From Streptomyces rubrogriseus (GTDB lineage: Bacteria; Actinomycetota; Actinomycetes; Streptomycetales; Streptomycetaceae), in contig NZ_CP116256.1 in the NCBI RefSeq assembly GCF_027947575.1, positions 7,936,001-8,000,000 of the forward strand: 64,000 bases of DNA. The letters run 5' to 3'. Position numbers and translations under genes: made by a program. Of this stretch, positions 53,014 through 61,363 are shown piece after piece. The stretch's first letter is position 1. Every line of letters begins with the position of its first letter. Below the pieces are notes generated by a model. It saw only the letters and a list, made by a program, of their open reading frames with translations, had not been told where the DNA came from and did not search any database.

Positions 53014-55617
53014 ATGAGCACCGAGGAGAAGTCCGCGGCCCCCCGGTCCCTCGCGGAGGCGCTCCGCGTCCGGGACGACGTCTCGCTGGCCGCCCTCCTG
53101 CGCAGCCGTCCCGACCTCATCACCCCCGTGCCCACCGACCTCACCCAGCTCGCCACCCGGGCCGGCACCCGCGCCTCCGTCGTGCGGGCGCTGGAACGGC
53201 TGGACCGGTTCGCGCTGCAGACGGCCGAGGCGCTGGCCGTGGCTCCGGACCCGGCGTCCTACGGCGAGCTGCTCGCCCTGATGGGCGGCGACGAGCAGGA
53301 CCCGGCGGTCGCGGCCGCGCTGCCCCGGGCCGCCGCCCTGCTGCGCGAACAGGCGCTGGTGTGGGGCGCCGACGACCGGCTGCGGCTGGTGCGCACCGCC
53401 CGCGAGCTGCTCGCGCCCTCCCCGCAGCATCCGTCCCCGACGGGGCTCGGCCCGACCGTGCGGGAGGCCACGGCGGGCATGTCCCCGGGCCGGATCCAGG
53501 ACATCCTCGCCGCCGTCGGCCTGCCCTCGACCCACGACGCGGTCTCCGCCGTGTCCGCGCTCGGCGGCCTGTTCGCCGACCGGCGGCGGATGGCCGCGCT
53601 CCTGGCCGAACTGCCCGGGGAGTCCCGGGAGGTGCTGGACCGGCTGGTGTGGGGGCCGCCGTACGGCCAGGTCACCCACGACCCCGCCGCCCACCTGCGC
53701 GCGCTCCTGGACCGCGGCCTGCTGCTGCCGACCGCGCCCGGCACGGTCGTGCTGCCCCGCGAGGTCGCCCTCCACCTGCGCGCGGGCCGGGCGCACCGGG
53801 CGCCCGAGCCGGTGCCGCCGCCGGTGGAGGCGGCCGCCACGCACCGTCCACAGGTTGTGGACGCCACCGCGGCCGGGCAGGCGCTGGCGGCGCTGGCGAC
53901 CGTCGACGAGCTGCTGAAGGAGTGGGACGAGGGCGGTCCGACGGTGCTGCGGGCCGGCGGCCTGAGCGTGCGCGACCTGAAGCGGACCGCCGTCGCCCTG
54001 GACGTCCCCGAGCCGGTCGCCGCGTTCTGGGTCGAACTGGCCTACGGGGCCGGTCTGATCGCCTCCGACGGGGAGGCGGACGAGCGGTACGCGGCGACCC
54101 CGGCGTACGACGAGTGGCGCGAGCTGCCGCCCGCCGAGCGCTGGGCGCGGCTGGCGGGGACGTGGCTGACCGCGACCCGGACGCCGGGCGTGGTCGGCGG
54201 GCGGGACGCGAAGGACCGCACGCTCTCGGCGCTGGGCCCGAACCTGGACCGCTCGGCGGCGCCGGAGGTGCGGCACCGGGTGCTGGCCCTGCTGGCGGGA
54301 CTGCCCGAGGGCGCCTCGCCGGTCGCGGAGTCGGTGCTGGCCCGGCTGCGCTGGGAGCGCCCGCTGCGCGGCCCGCAGCAGCAGCGGGAGACCGGCACCG
54401 GTGAGGCGAGGGACGACGACCTGCGCAGCCGGATCGCCCGGTGGACGCTGTCCGAGGCCGAGCTGCTGGGCGTCACCGGGCGCGGCGCCCTCGCGGCACC
54501 GGGGCGGGCCCTGATCGGCGCGCCCGAGGCACCCCGTCCGGCGACGGCCACGGACCCGGGGGGACCCGGGGGCCCGGGCGACAAGCTCCCCGTCCACCAC
54601 CACCGCACGCCCCCGGTGACCGCTCCCCCGACCCCCGCCGAACGGGCCGCGGCCACCGCGACGGCCGCCCGGCTGCTCGCCCCGCTCTTCCCCGAACCGC
54701 TGGACCACGTGCTGCTCCAGGCCGACCTGACGGCGGTGGCGCCGGGGCCGCTGGAGCGCGGGCTGGCCGACGTGCTGGGAGTGCTGGCGGACGTGGAGTC
54801 CAAGGGCGGGGCGACCGTCTACCGGTTCACGCCGGGCTCGGTGCGCCGTGCGCTGGACGCCGGGCAGAGCGCCGCCGACCTGCACGCGTTCCTGGCCCGG
54901 CACTCCCGTACGCCGGTGCCGCAGCCCCTGACGTACCTGATCGACGACGTGGCCCGGCGGCACGGGCGGCTGCGGGTGGGCGCGGCCTCGGCGTACGTGC
55001 GCTGCGACGACGACGCGACGCTGGACGAGATCCTCGCCGACAAGCGGGCCGCCGGTCTGGGCCTGCGCCGCCTGGCGCCCACCGTGCTGGCCGCGCAGGC
55101 CGACCCGGCGGCACTGCTCGACGGGCTGCGCGCGATCGGGTTCGCGCCGGCCGCCGAGTCCGCCGCGGGCGACGTGCTGATCGCCCGCGCCGACTCGCAC
55201 CGCACCCCGCCCCGGGCCGCCCCCGAACCGGTCCCGGACGGTCCGCCGGCGCCCGACGACACGCTCCTGACGGCGGCGATCCGGGCCGTGCGCGCCGGTG
55301 ACCTGGCCTCCACGACCCCGCGCAAGCCGGGCCCCGGGGACGGCGAGGGCGGCGGCGAGGACGGCACGCCGGGCGGCACGCTGCCCCGCACGGGCGCCGC
55401 CGAGACGCTGGCCACGATGCAGGCGGCGGTCCTGACCGGGGAGGCGCTGTGGATCGGCTACGTGAACGCCGAGGGCGCCGCCAGCCAGCGCGTGATCGCG
55501 CCGATCCGGGTAGAGGGCGGCTTCGTCACGGCGTACGACCACACGGCGGACGAGGTGCGCACCTACCCGCTGCACCGGGTCACGGGCGTGGCCGAGCTGG
55601 CCGACGACGCGGGCTGA
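53014..55617 (+). CDS. WYL-containing helicase-C-terminal-domain protein
   Basis: An 867-residue actinobacterial protein annotated in relatives as helicase C-terminal domain protein (relative of the mycobacterial gene next to XPB). It starts SLAEALRVRDDVSLAALLRS and contains winged-helix-like segments (GRIQDILAAVGLPSTHDAVS, LSVRDLKRTAVALDVPEPVA). The middle is alanine- and proline-rich with a short HHH run near residue 530. The C terminus carries a WYL-like fold: LWIGYVNAEGAASQRVIAPI, then VTAYDHTADEVRTYPLHRV. ATG at 53014. It normally pairs with the XPB gene, here 650 bases on. A role with DNA repair or transcription is inferred from that pairing. Confidence 0.82.
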   Translation: MSTEEKSAAPRSLAEALRVRDDVSLAALLRSRPDLITPVPTDLTQLATRAGTRASVVRALERLDRFALQTAEALAVAPDPASYGELLALMGGDEQDPAVAAALPRAAALLREQALVWGADDRLRLVRTARELLAPSPQHPSPTGLGPTVREATAGMSPGRIQDILAAVGLPSTHDAVSAVSALGGLFADRRRMAALLAELPGESREVLDRLVWGPPYGQVTHDPAAHLRALLDRGLLLPTAPGTVVLPREVALHLRAGRAHRAPEPVPPPVEAAATHRPQVVDATAAGQALAALATVDELLKEWDEGGPTVLRAGGLSVRDLKRTAVALDVPEPVAAFWVELAYGAGLIASDGEADERYAATPAYDEWRELPPAERWARLAGTWLTATRTPGVVGGRDAKDRTLSALGPNLDRSAAPEVRHRVLALLAGLPEGASPVAESVLARLRWERPLRGPQQQRETGTGEARDDDLRSRIARWTLSEAELLGVTGRGALAAPGRALIGAPEAPRPATATDPGGPGGPGDKLPVHHHRTPPVTAPPTPAERAAATATAARLLAPLFPEPLDHVLLQADLTAVAPGPLERGLADVLGVLADVESKGGATVYRFTPGSVRRALDAGQSAADLHAFLARHSRTPVPQPLTYLIDDVARRHGRLRVGAASAYVRCDDDATLDEILADKRAAGLGLRRLAPTVLAAQADPAALLDGLRAIGFAPAAESAAGDVLIARADSHRTPPRAAPEPVPDGPPAPDDTLLTAAIRAVRAGDLASTTPRKPGPGDGEGGGEDGTPGGTLPRTGAAETLATMQAAVLTGEALWIGYVNAEGAASQRVIAPIRVEGGFVTAYDHTADEVRTYPLHRVTGVAELADDAG

Positions 55618-55793
55618 TCCGGACCGGCTCCCGCGTACGACGCGCGGCGCACTTTCGGGTGTACGCGGTGGTTCATGCACGCCACGCCGGGTGATTCGCA
55701 CCTGCGAGGGAGCTTTTTTCATAAACCGCATCGGGTCACGGGCGGTCGGGCAGCCACCGGGTGCCCTGCAAACCGACCGAAGGGAAGAACCCG

Positions 55794-55913
55794 ATGCGTA
55801 CTGCCGTTCGCCGTGTCGCCACCGTCCTGACCTCCACCGCGGCCCTGCTCGCGGCGTTCGCCGCCGATGCCGCCGCGGTCGGCATCGACCTCGGCGGAGG
55901 CCTCACCCTCTGA
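55794..55913 (+). CDS. 39-residue secreted peptide precursor
   Basis: A tiny gene not found by length filters. ATG at 55794 follows AGGGAAG; stop at 55911-55913. It encodes MRTAVRRVATVLTSTAALLA, then AFAADAAAVGIDLGGGLTL. The first 27 residues are a model Sec signal peptide (basic n-region, hydrophobic core, A-D-A-A-A cleavage region). The predicted mature peptide is only about 11 residues, hydrophobic and Gly-rich. It is the first of two such genes placed between the WYL protein and XPB. A stretch CTTTTTTCATAAACC about 75 bases upstream may be its promoter. Confidence 0.62.
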   Translation: MRTAVRRVATVLTSTAALLAAFAADAAAVGIDLGGGLTL

Positions 55914-56007
55914 CCGTCCGCCCACCGCGTCCCCGGCGGCGGGCCGGGCCCCGGCCCTTCCGGGCCCGGCCCGCCCGCCGTCCCCCGAGAACCCCGAAAG
56001 GCCTCCC

Positions 56008-56190
56008 ATGCGCGGCAAGACCCCCGCCCCCGGTACGGACCGGTCCGCCGGCCGGACCACCGCCCGATCCGCCGTCGCCGTCTCCGTCGCCGCCCTGATC
56101 ACCGCCGCGGCGCTGTTCGGCGCCCTCGCCCCGAAGGCCGCCGCGCTGGAGGGCCCGCTCATCAACAACATCAACATCGCTCTCCGGTAG
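56008..56190 (+). CDS. 60-residue secreted peptide precursor
   Basis: The second small gene. ATG at 56008 follows GAAAGG; stop at 56188-56190. MRGKTPAPGTDRSAGRTTAR is a polar, basic lead; SAVAVSVAALITAAALFGAL is the hydrophobic core; APKAAA is the cleavage region. The predicted mature tail is LEGPLINNINIALR, 14 residues. It starts 94 bases after the first peptide gene stops. The two precursors differ in sequence yet share architecture, so they may form a pair of secreted peptides or signals. No maturation enzyme gene is adjacent. Confidence 0.62.
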   Translation: MRGKTPAPGTDRSAGRTTARSAVAVSVAALITAAALFGALAPKAAALEGPLINNINIALR

Positions 56191-56268
56191 GCCCGGGCCC
56201 GCGATCAGGCACACTTGACGTTTGGCCGAGCCGTCGTCCGGCCGTACGCACGCGAAAGGGTGCCGCCC

Positions 56269-57906
56269 GTGAATGGTCCGCTCATCGTCCAGTCCGACAA
56301 GACCCTGCTCCTCGAAGTCGACCACGAGCAGGCCGGCGACTGCCGTCGGGCCATCGCGCCGTTCGCGGAACTGGAGCGGGCGCCGGAGCACATCCACACC
56401 TACCGGGTCACCCCGCTGGGCCTGTGGAACGCGCGGGCGGCGGGCCACGACGCCGAGCAGGTCGTGGACGCGCTCGTCGAGTACAGCCGCTACCCCGTGC
56501 CGCACGCGCTCCTGGTCGACATCGCCGAGACGATGGACCGCTACGGCCGCCTCACCCTCTCCAAGCACCCGGCGCACGGTCTGGTCCTGACCACCACCGA
56601 CCGGCCGGTGCTGGAGGAGGTGCTGAAGTCGAAGCGGATCGCGCCACTGGTCGGCAACCGCATCGACGCCGACACGGTGGCCGTGCACCCCTCCGAGCGC
56701 GGGCAGATCAAGCAGACGCTGCTCAAGCTGGGCTGGCCCGCCGAGGACCTCGCCGGGTACGTCGACGGCGAGGCGCACCCCATCGAGCTGGCCGAGGACG
56801 GGTGGGCGCTGCGCCCGTACCAGAAGCAGGCGGTGGAGAACTTCTGGCACGGCGGCAGCGGTGTCGTCGTGCTCCCCTGCGGCGCGGGCAAGACGCTGGT
56901 CGGCGCGGGGGCGATGGCCCAGGCCAAGTCGACGACGCTGATCCTGGTCACCAACACCGTCTCCGCCCGGCAGTGGAAGCACGAGCTGGTGAAGCGGACG
57001 TCGCTGACCGAGGACGAGATCGGCGAGTACAGCGGCACCCGCAAGGAGATCCGGCCGGTCACCATCGCCACGTACCAGGTGCTGACGACGCGGCGGAAGG
57101 GCGTCTACCCGCACCTGGAGCTGTTCGACTCCCGGGACTGGGGGCTGATCGTCTACGACGAGGTGCACCTGCTGCCGGCGCCGGTCTTCAAGTTCACCGC
57201 GGACCTCCAGGCCCGGCGCCGCCTCGGCCTGACCGCCACCCTCGTCCGCGAGGACGGCCGCGAGTCGGACGTGTTCTCGCTCATCGGGCCGAAGCGGTTC
57301 GACGCGCCGTGGAAGGAGATCGAGGCGCAGGGCTACATCGCGCCCGCCGACTGCGTGGAGGTCCGGGTCAACCTCACCGACTCCGAGCGGCTCGCCTACG
57401 CCACCGCCGAGACGGAGGAGAAGTACCGCTTCTGCGCGACGACCGACACCAAGCGGAAGGTGACGGAGGCGATCGTGCGGCGGTTCGCCGGGCAGCAGAT
57501 CCTCGTCATCGGCCAGTACATCGACCAGCTCGACGAGCTGGGCGAGCACCTGGGCGCGCCGGTCATCAAGGGCGAGACGACCAACGCCCAGCGGGAGAAG
57601 CTCTTCGAGTCCTTCCGGCAGGGCGAGATCAGCGTGCTCGTCGTGTCGAAGGTCGCGAACTTCTCGATCGACCTGCCGGAGGCGACGGTCGCCATCCAGG
57701 TGTCGGGCACCTTCGGCTCGCGGCAGGAGGAGGCCCAGCGCCTGGGCCGGGTACTGCGGCCGAAGGCCGACGGCCACCAGGCGCACTTCTACTCGGTCGT
57801 CGCCCGCGACACCCTCGACCAGGACTTCGCCGCCCACCGCCAGCGCTTCCTGGCGGAACAGGGCTACGCCTACCGGATCATGGACGCGGACGAGGTCCTC
57901 GGCTGA
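56269..57906 (+). CDS. XPB/RAD25-type DNA helicase
   Basis: A 545-residue superfamily-2 helicase, the actinobacterial XPB. An N-terminal damage-recognition-like domain (residues 1-180) precedes Walker A PCGAGKTLVG near 205, motif II VYDEVHLL near 300, motif III LTATLVREDGRESD and, in the second RecA domain, KVANFSIDLPEA and QRLGRVLRPK (motif VI). It unwinds DNA 3' to 5' and is thought to act in repair. GTG at 56269 follows AAAGGG. The N terminus VNGPLIVQSDKTLLLEVD matches the family start. It is separated from its usual neighbour by two secreted-peptide genes. Confidence 0.94.
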   Translation: MNGPLIVQSDKTLLLEVDHEQAGDCRRAIAPFAELERAPEHIHTYRVTPLGLWNARAAGHDAEQVVDALVEYSRYPVPHALLVDIAETMDRYGRLTLSKHPAHGLVLTTTDRPVLEEVLKSKRIAPLVGNRIDADTVAVHPSERGQIKQTLLKLGWPAEDLAGYVDGEAHPIELAEDGWALRPYQKQAVENFWHGGSGVVVLPCGAGKTLVGAGAMAQAKSTTLILVTNTVSARQWKHELVKRTSLTEDEIGEYSGTRKEIRPVTIATYQVLTTRRKGVYPHLELFDSRDWGLIVYDEVHLLPAPVFKFTADLQARRRLGLTATLVREDGRESDVFSLIGPKRFDAPWKEIEAQGYIAPADCVEVRVNLTDSERLAYATAETEEKYRFCATTDTKRKVTEAIVRRFAGQQILVIGQYIDQLDELGEHLGAPVIKGETTNAQREKLFESFRQGEISVLVVSKVANFSIDLPEATVAIQVSGTFGSRQEEAQRLGRVLRPKADGHQAHFYSVVARDTLDQDFAAHRQRFLAEQGYAYRIMDADEVLG

Positions 57907-57909
57907 CGT

Positions 57910-58095
57910 TCAGTGACGGCGGACGCCGGCCTCCTCGCCGTACTCGCCGAGGACGACCACGTCGAAGGCGGCGCCCGCGAACACCCTGACCGCGCGCAGG
58001 GTGTCACCGAGCCGGTGCCGGTGGCTGCCGGCCACGGGCGTGGCACCGGACGCGCGGCCCGGTGCCGGGGCGGGGGAGATGGTTGCTGCGCTCAT
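57910..58095 (-). CDS. 61-residue conserved small protein
   Basis: A short gene convergent with the XPB gene, with only three bases between stops. It encodes MSAATISPAPAPGRASGATP, a helix RLGDTLRAVRVFAGAAFDV and the tail VVLGEYGEEAGVRRH. No known domain. ATG at 58095. The helix ends with a strand-like VVVLG and could be amphipathic. I recall similar small genes next to HelD-type genes in Streptomyces, unconfirmed. Confidence 0.6.
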   Translation of the reverse strand: MSAATISPAPAPGRASGATPVAGSHRHRLGDTLRAVRVFAGAAFDVVVLGEYGEEAGVRRH

Positions 58096-58399
58096 GTCTC
58101 CATGGTGCGACCGCCACCCCCCGACCGGCATCGGTCTACGGACCCAATCCCCGCACACCTCGGCTACGACCCTGGAGGGAGCGCATCCCCCAGCGCGGAT
58201 GACGTGATCCCCTAGGGGTCGACCACGGGTCGGGGGCCCCGGACCGCGAAAAACGGTTGGCCCGCGCCACGTCCGCTCCCCTAGAATCTCCGCTCTTGCC
58301 CGCCTCCCCACGGAGTGCTGCCGTCCGGACGGAAACCGGACGGTTCGTCGCGCGCCGACAGCGCGCCCACCACACCGCAGGTCATCCGGAGGCACCCCC
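58096..58399. promoter_or_regulatory. promoter region of the HelD-type gene
   Basis: A 304-bp divergent region. CCCCTAGGGG (58210-58219) is a 10-bp palindrome. TTGGCC (58257-58262) and TAGAAT (58282-58287), 19 bases apart, are a fair vegetative promoter for the HelD gene. The rifamycin-associated element known upstream of some HelR-type genes (a palindrome with GGGGCTTGC arms) is not visible here. Confidence 0.5.
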
Positions 58400-60445
58400 T
58401 TGTCCACGCCCGTCCACGACGACCCCCTCTCCAAAGAGCGCTCCCACCTCGCCGCGTCACGTTCCGCGCTGCGCGCCATGCGCGAGGACGTCGAGTCCCT
58501 CGACATCACCGACGTGACGGCGAACTGGGTCAACGCCGCCGTCCTGGAGCACCAGATCGAGCAGCGCATCAAGGCGCTCGCGGACCTCAGCGAGACCCCG
58601 CTGTTCTTCGGCCGGCTCGACTACCTGCACGCCCCGGGGGCCGAACAGGCCGAGGGCGGGGACGGGGAGCGCTTCTACGTCGGGCGGCGGCACGTGCACG
58701 ACGCGGACGGCGACCCGATGGTGATCGACTGGCGGGCACCGGTCTCCCAGCCGTTCTACCGGGCGTCGAAGAAGGACCCGCAGGACGTCTCGCTGCGCCG
58801 CCGCTTCGGCTACACCGGCGGCGACCTGACCGCGTACGAGGACGAGCACCTCCTCGACCCGGCCGAGGCGGCGACCACCAGCAAGCTGCTCCAGCAGGAG
58901 ATCGAGCGGCCCCGCGTCGGACCGATGCGGGACATCGTGGCGACCATCCAGCCCGAGCAGGACCAGATCGTGCGCGCCGGGCTGGCCGGCTCGGTCTGCG
59001 TGCAGGGCGGCCCCGGCACCGGCAAGACCGCCGTCGGCCTGCACCGGGTGGCCTACCTGCTGTACGCGCACCGCGAGCGCCTGGCCCGCACCGGCACGCT
59101 GGTGATCGGCCCGAACCGGTCCTTCCTGCACTACATCGAGCAGGTCCTGCCGGCCCTCGGCGAGCTGACGGTGCGCCAGGCGACCGTCGACGACCTGGTG
59201 GCCCACGTCGAGGTGCGCGGCACGGACGAGGCGGCGACGGCCGTGATCAAGGGCGACGCGCGAATGGCGGAGGTGTTGCGCCGGGCCCTGTACTCCCACG
59301 TCGTCCCGCCCGCCGAGGGCGTCGTCGTGGTGCGCGGCTCGCGACGCTGGCGGGTGCCGGTGTACGAGCTGGAGGAGATCGTCCGCGAGCTGCTCGCCCG
59401 GGACATCCGCTACGGCGCCGCCCGCGAGGCGCTGCCGCAGCGGATCGCGCACGCCGTGCTGGTGCAGATGGAGCGGGCCGGCGAGGCGCCGGACGACCGG
59501 GTGCAGAACGCGGTGGCGCGCAACGCGGCCGTGAAGGCGCTGGTGAAGTCGGTCTGGCCGCAGGTCGAGCCCGCCAAGCTGGTCCTGCGCCTTCTCTCCG
59601 ACGCGGACTTCCTCGCCGAGCACGCCGAGGGGATCCTCACCGAGGACGAGCAGAAGGCGGTGCTGTGGGTGAAGCCGGCCCGCTCGGTGAAGTCGGCCAA
59701 GTGGTCACCCGCCGACGCCGTGCTGATCGACGAGGCGACCGACCTGATCGAGCGCACCCACTCCCTCGGGCACGTGGTCCTCGACGAGGCGCAGGACCTG
59801 TCCCCGATGCAGTACCGCGCGGTGGGCCGGCGCTGCACCACCGGCTCGGCGACCGTCCTGGGCGACCTGGCGCAGGGCACCACGCCGTGGGCGACCCGGA
59901 GCTGGGCGGAGGCGCTGGGGCATTTGGGCAAGGGCGAGGCGGTGGTCGAGGAGCTGACGGCCGGTTTCCGTGTGCCGACGGACGTCATCGCGTACGCGTC
60001 CCGGCTGCTGCCGCACATCGCGCCGGGTCTGACGCCGGTCGCGTCGATCCGGGAGAACCCGGGCTTCTTCGACATCCGTACGGCCCCGGACGGTACGGCC
60101 GACGTGCTGGCCGCCTGCCGTGAGCTGCTGGAACGCGAGGGCTCGGTCGGCCTGATCGCCGCCGACGCGCGGGTGCCGGAGCTGGCGGCGGCCCTGGCGG
60201 CGGCCGGGATCGGCCACGTCGGCCCGGGCGAGGAGACCACCCACGCCACCCGCCTGACCCTGGTCCCGGCCTCGCTGGCCAAGGGCCTGGAGTACGACTA
60301 CGTGGTCCTGGACGAGCCGCAGGCCGTGGTGGACGGCGAGCCGGACGAACGGACGGGACTGCGCCGCCTGTACGTGGCCCTGACCCGAGCGGTCTCGGGC
60401 CTCGTCGTCACCCACGCGACGGGGCTGCCGCCACAGCTGACCTGA
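58400..60445 (+). CDS. HelD-type RNA polymerase-associated helicase
   Basis: A 681-residue superfamily-1 helicase-like protein. Family marks are the N-terminal coiled-coil arm (SKERSHLAASRSALRAMRED), FFGRLDYL with YVGRRHVHDADGDPMVIDWR (typical HelD opening), Walker A QGGPGTGKTAVGLHR near residue 207, LVIGPNRSFLHYIEQVLPAL, HVVLDEAQDLSPMQYRAVGR (Walker B), and the C-terminal GLEYDYVVLDEP with LYVALTRAVSGLVV (motif VI). HelD proteins strip stalled RNA polymerase from DNA and some protect it from rifamycins. TTG at 58400 follows GGAGG at seven bases. The arm is shorter than in Gram-positive class I HelD. Confidence 0.9.
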   Translation: MSTPVHDDPLSKERSHLAASRSALRAMREDVESLDITDVTANWVNAAVLEHQIEQRIKALADLSETPLFFGRLDYLHAPGAEQAEGGDGERFYVGRRHVHDADGDPMVIDWRAPVSQPFYRASKKDPQDVSLRRRFGYTGGDLTAYEDEHLLDPAEAATTSKLLQQEIERPRVGPMRDIVATIQPEQDQIVRAGLAGSVCVQGGPGTGKTAVGLHRVAYLLYAHRERLARTGTLVIGPNRSFLHYIEQVLPALGELTVRQATVDDLVAHVEVRGTDEAATAVIKGDARMAEVLRRALYSHVVPPAEGVVVVRGSRRWRVPVYELEEIVRELLARDIRYGAAREALPQRIAHAVLVQMERAGEAPDDRVQNAVARNAAVKALVKSVWPQVEPAKLVLRLLSDADFLAEHAEGILTEDEQKAVLWVKPARSVKSAKWSPADAVLIDEATDLIERTHSLGHVVLDEAQDLSPMQYRAVGRRCTTGSATVLGDLAQGTTPWATRSWAEALGHLGKGEAVVEELTAGFRVPTDVIAYASRLLPHIAPGLTPVASIRENPGFFDIRTAPDGTADVLAACRELLEREGSVGLIAADARVPELAAALAAAGIGHVGPGEETTHATRLTLVPASLAKGLEYDYVVLDEPQAVVDGEPDERTGLRRLYVALTRAVSGLVVTHATGLPPQLT

Positions 60446-60451
60446 CCCGCG

Positions 60452-60563
60452 TAGCTGCGGGCAGTCGTGCCTCCCCCAGTGCCTGAACGGCCTGGGAGGT
60501 ACCCCCAGGCGGCACGGGTGGACGCAGCGGCACCCGCCAACGCGGGCAAGTGACGCCCACCCC
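60452..60563. repeat. nested Streptomyces intergenic repeat after HelD
   Basis: GTAGCTGCGGGCAGTCGTGC opens a repeat whose end GGCGGCACGGGTGGACGCAG and CCGCCAACGCGGGCAAGTGA I recognise from other Streptomyces intergenic regions. Between these halves sits a second palindromic element, CCTCCCCCAGTGCCTGAACG and GCCTGGGAGGTACCCCCAG. The arrangement looks like one small repeat inserted in another. It lies between the convergent HelD and cutC genes, where it can also act as terminator. Confidence 0.5.
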
Positions 60564-60590
60564 TCGCGAGCACCAGCCCAGGTGCACCAC

Positions 60591-61280
60591 TCAACCCCCG
60601 AGCACCCTCCGCCACTCCAGAACCGCGTCCGCCGACACCGGCCCGTCCCACCCCGCGGGCCGCGCCGCGCCGCCGATGTGGAAGCCGTCGATCCCCGCGT
60701 CCAGCAGTCCCGGCACGTGGTCGAGCCGCAGCCCGCCGCCCACCAGCAGCTGCTGCTCGTACCCCGGCTCGCCGCGCCGCCGCGCCTCCGCCAGCAGCAC
60801 GTTCAGGCCGTCGTCCACGCCACCGGCCGCCCCGGCCGTCAGATACGTGTCCAGGCCCGGGAAGTCCGCGAGCTGCTTGCGCAACGCGTCCCGGCTCGCG
60901 GCCCGGTCGATCGCGCGGTGGAACGTCCACCGGCACCCGTCCAGCACCTCGGCGATCCGCTCCACCGCCCCGAGGTCCACGTCGCCCTGCGCGTCGAGGA
61001 ACCCCAGCACGAACTGCGTGGCCCCGGCCTCCCGCATGTCACCGGCGACGCGCGTCAGCCGCTCGACGTCACCGGCGGCGAACCCGTCCGCGAGCCGCAG
61101 CATCACCCGTACGTCGATGTCGACGGCGGCGCGGATCGCGGCGACGGTCGCGGCCGACGGGGTGAGTCCGTCGGCCGCCATGTCGGTGACCAGTTCGAGG
61201 CGATCCGCGCCTCCGGCCTGGGCGGCGACCGCGTCCTCGGCGTCGAGGGCGATCACCTCCAGGACTGCACGCTTGCTCAT
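60591..61280 (-). CDS. cutC: CutC family protein
   Basis: A 229-residue TIM-barrel protein of the CutC family. VLEVIALDAEDAVAAQAGGADRLEL in pieces gives the conserved start (V-x-D/E-x-A, Q-x-GADR-x-E-L), with DMAADGLTPSAA, VRVMLRLADGF, FVLGFLDAQGDVD and FHRAIDRAASRDAL following, and LLVGGGLRLDHVP near residue 185. The family is named for copper homeostasis in E. coli, but the metal role is disputed. ATG at 61280. It is preceded by its own promoter region and followed by an intergenic repeat. Confidence 0.9.
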   Translation of the reverse strand: MSKRAVLEVIALDAEDAVAAQAGGADRLELVTDMAADGLTPSAATVAAIRAAVDIDVRVMLRLADGFAAGDVERLTRVAGDMREAGATQFVLGFLDAQGDVDLGAVERIAEVLDGCRWTFHRAIDRAASRDALRKQLADFPGLDTYLTAGAAGGVDDGLNVLLAEARRRGEPGYEQQLLVGGGLRLDHVPGLLDAGIDGFHIGGAARPAGWDGPVSADAVLEWRRVLGG

Positions 61281-61363
61281 GGGACCCCATTCGTCGGCCT
61301 GCTACAGGTCTAGTCCAATCCAAGACTACGCCCCGACAGCAGGCCGGGGGCCCACGTCGCCGC

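Noticed and set aside
54590..54610. His-rich run in the WYL protein as a metal site
   Set aside because: It lies in a Pro-rich linker encoded by CACCACCACC and is more likely a low-complexity stretch.
56160..56290. Similarity between the second peptide tail (GPLI) and the XPB start (NGPLI)
   Set aside because: Four residues shared is within chance; no longer duplication is seen in the DNA.
58096..58399. Rifamycin-associated element upstream of the HelD gene
   Set aside because: The expected GGGGCTTGC-armed palindrome is absent; only CCCCTAGGGG is present.
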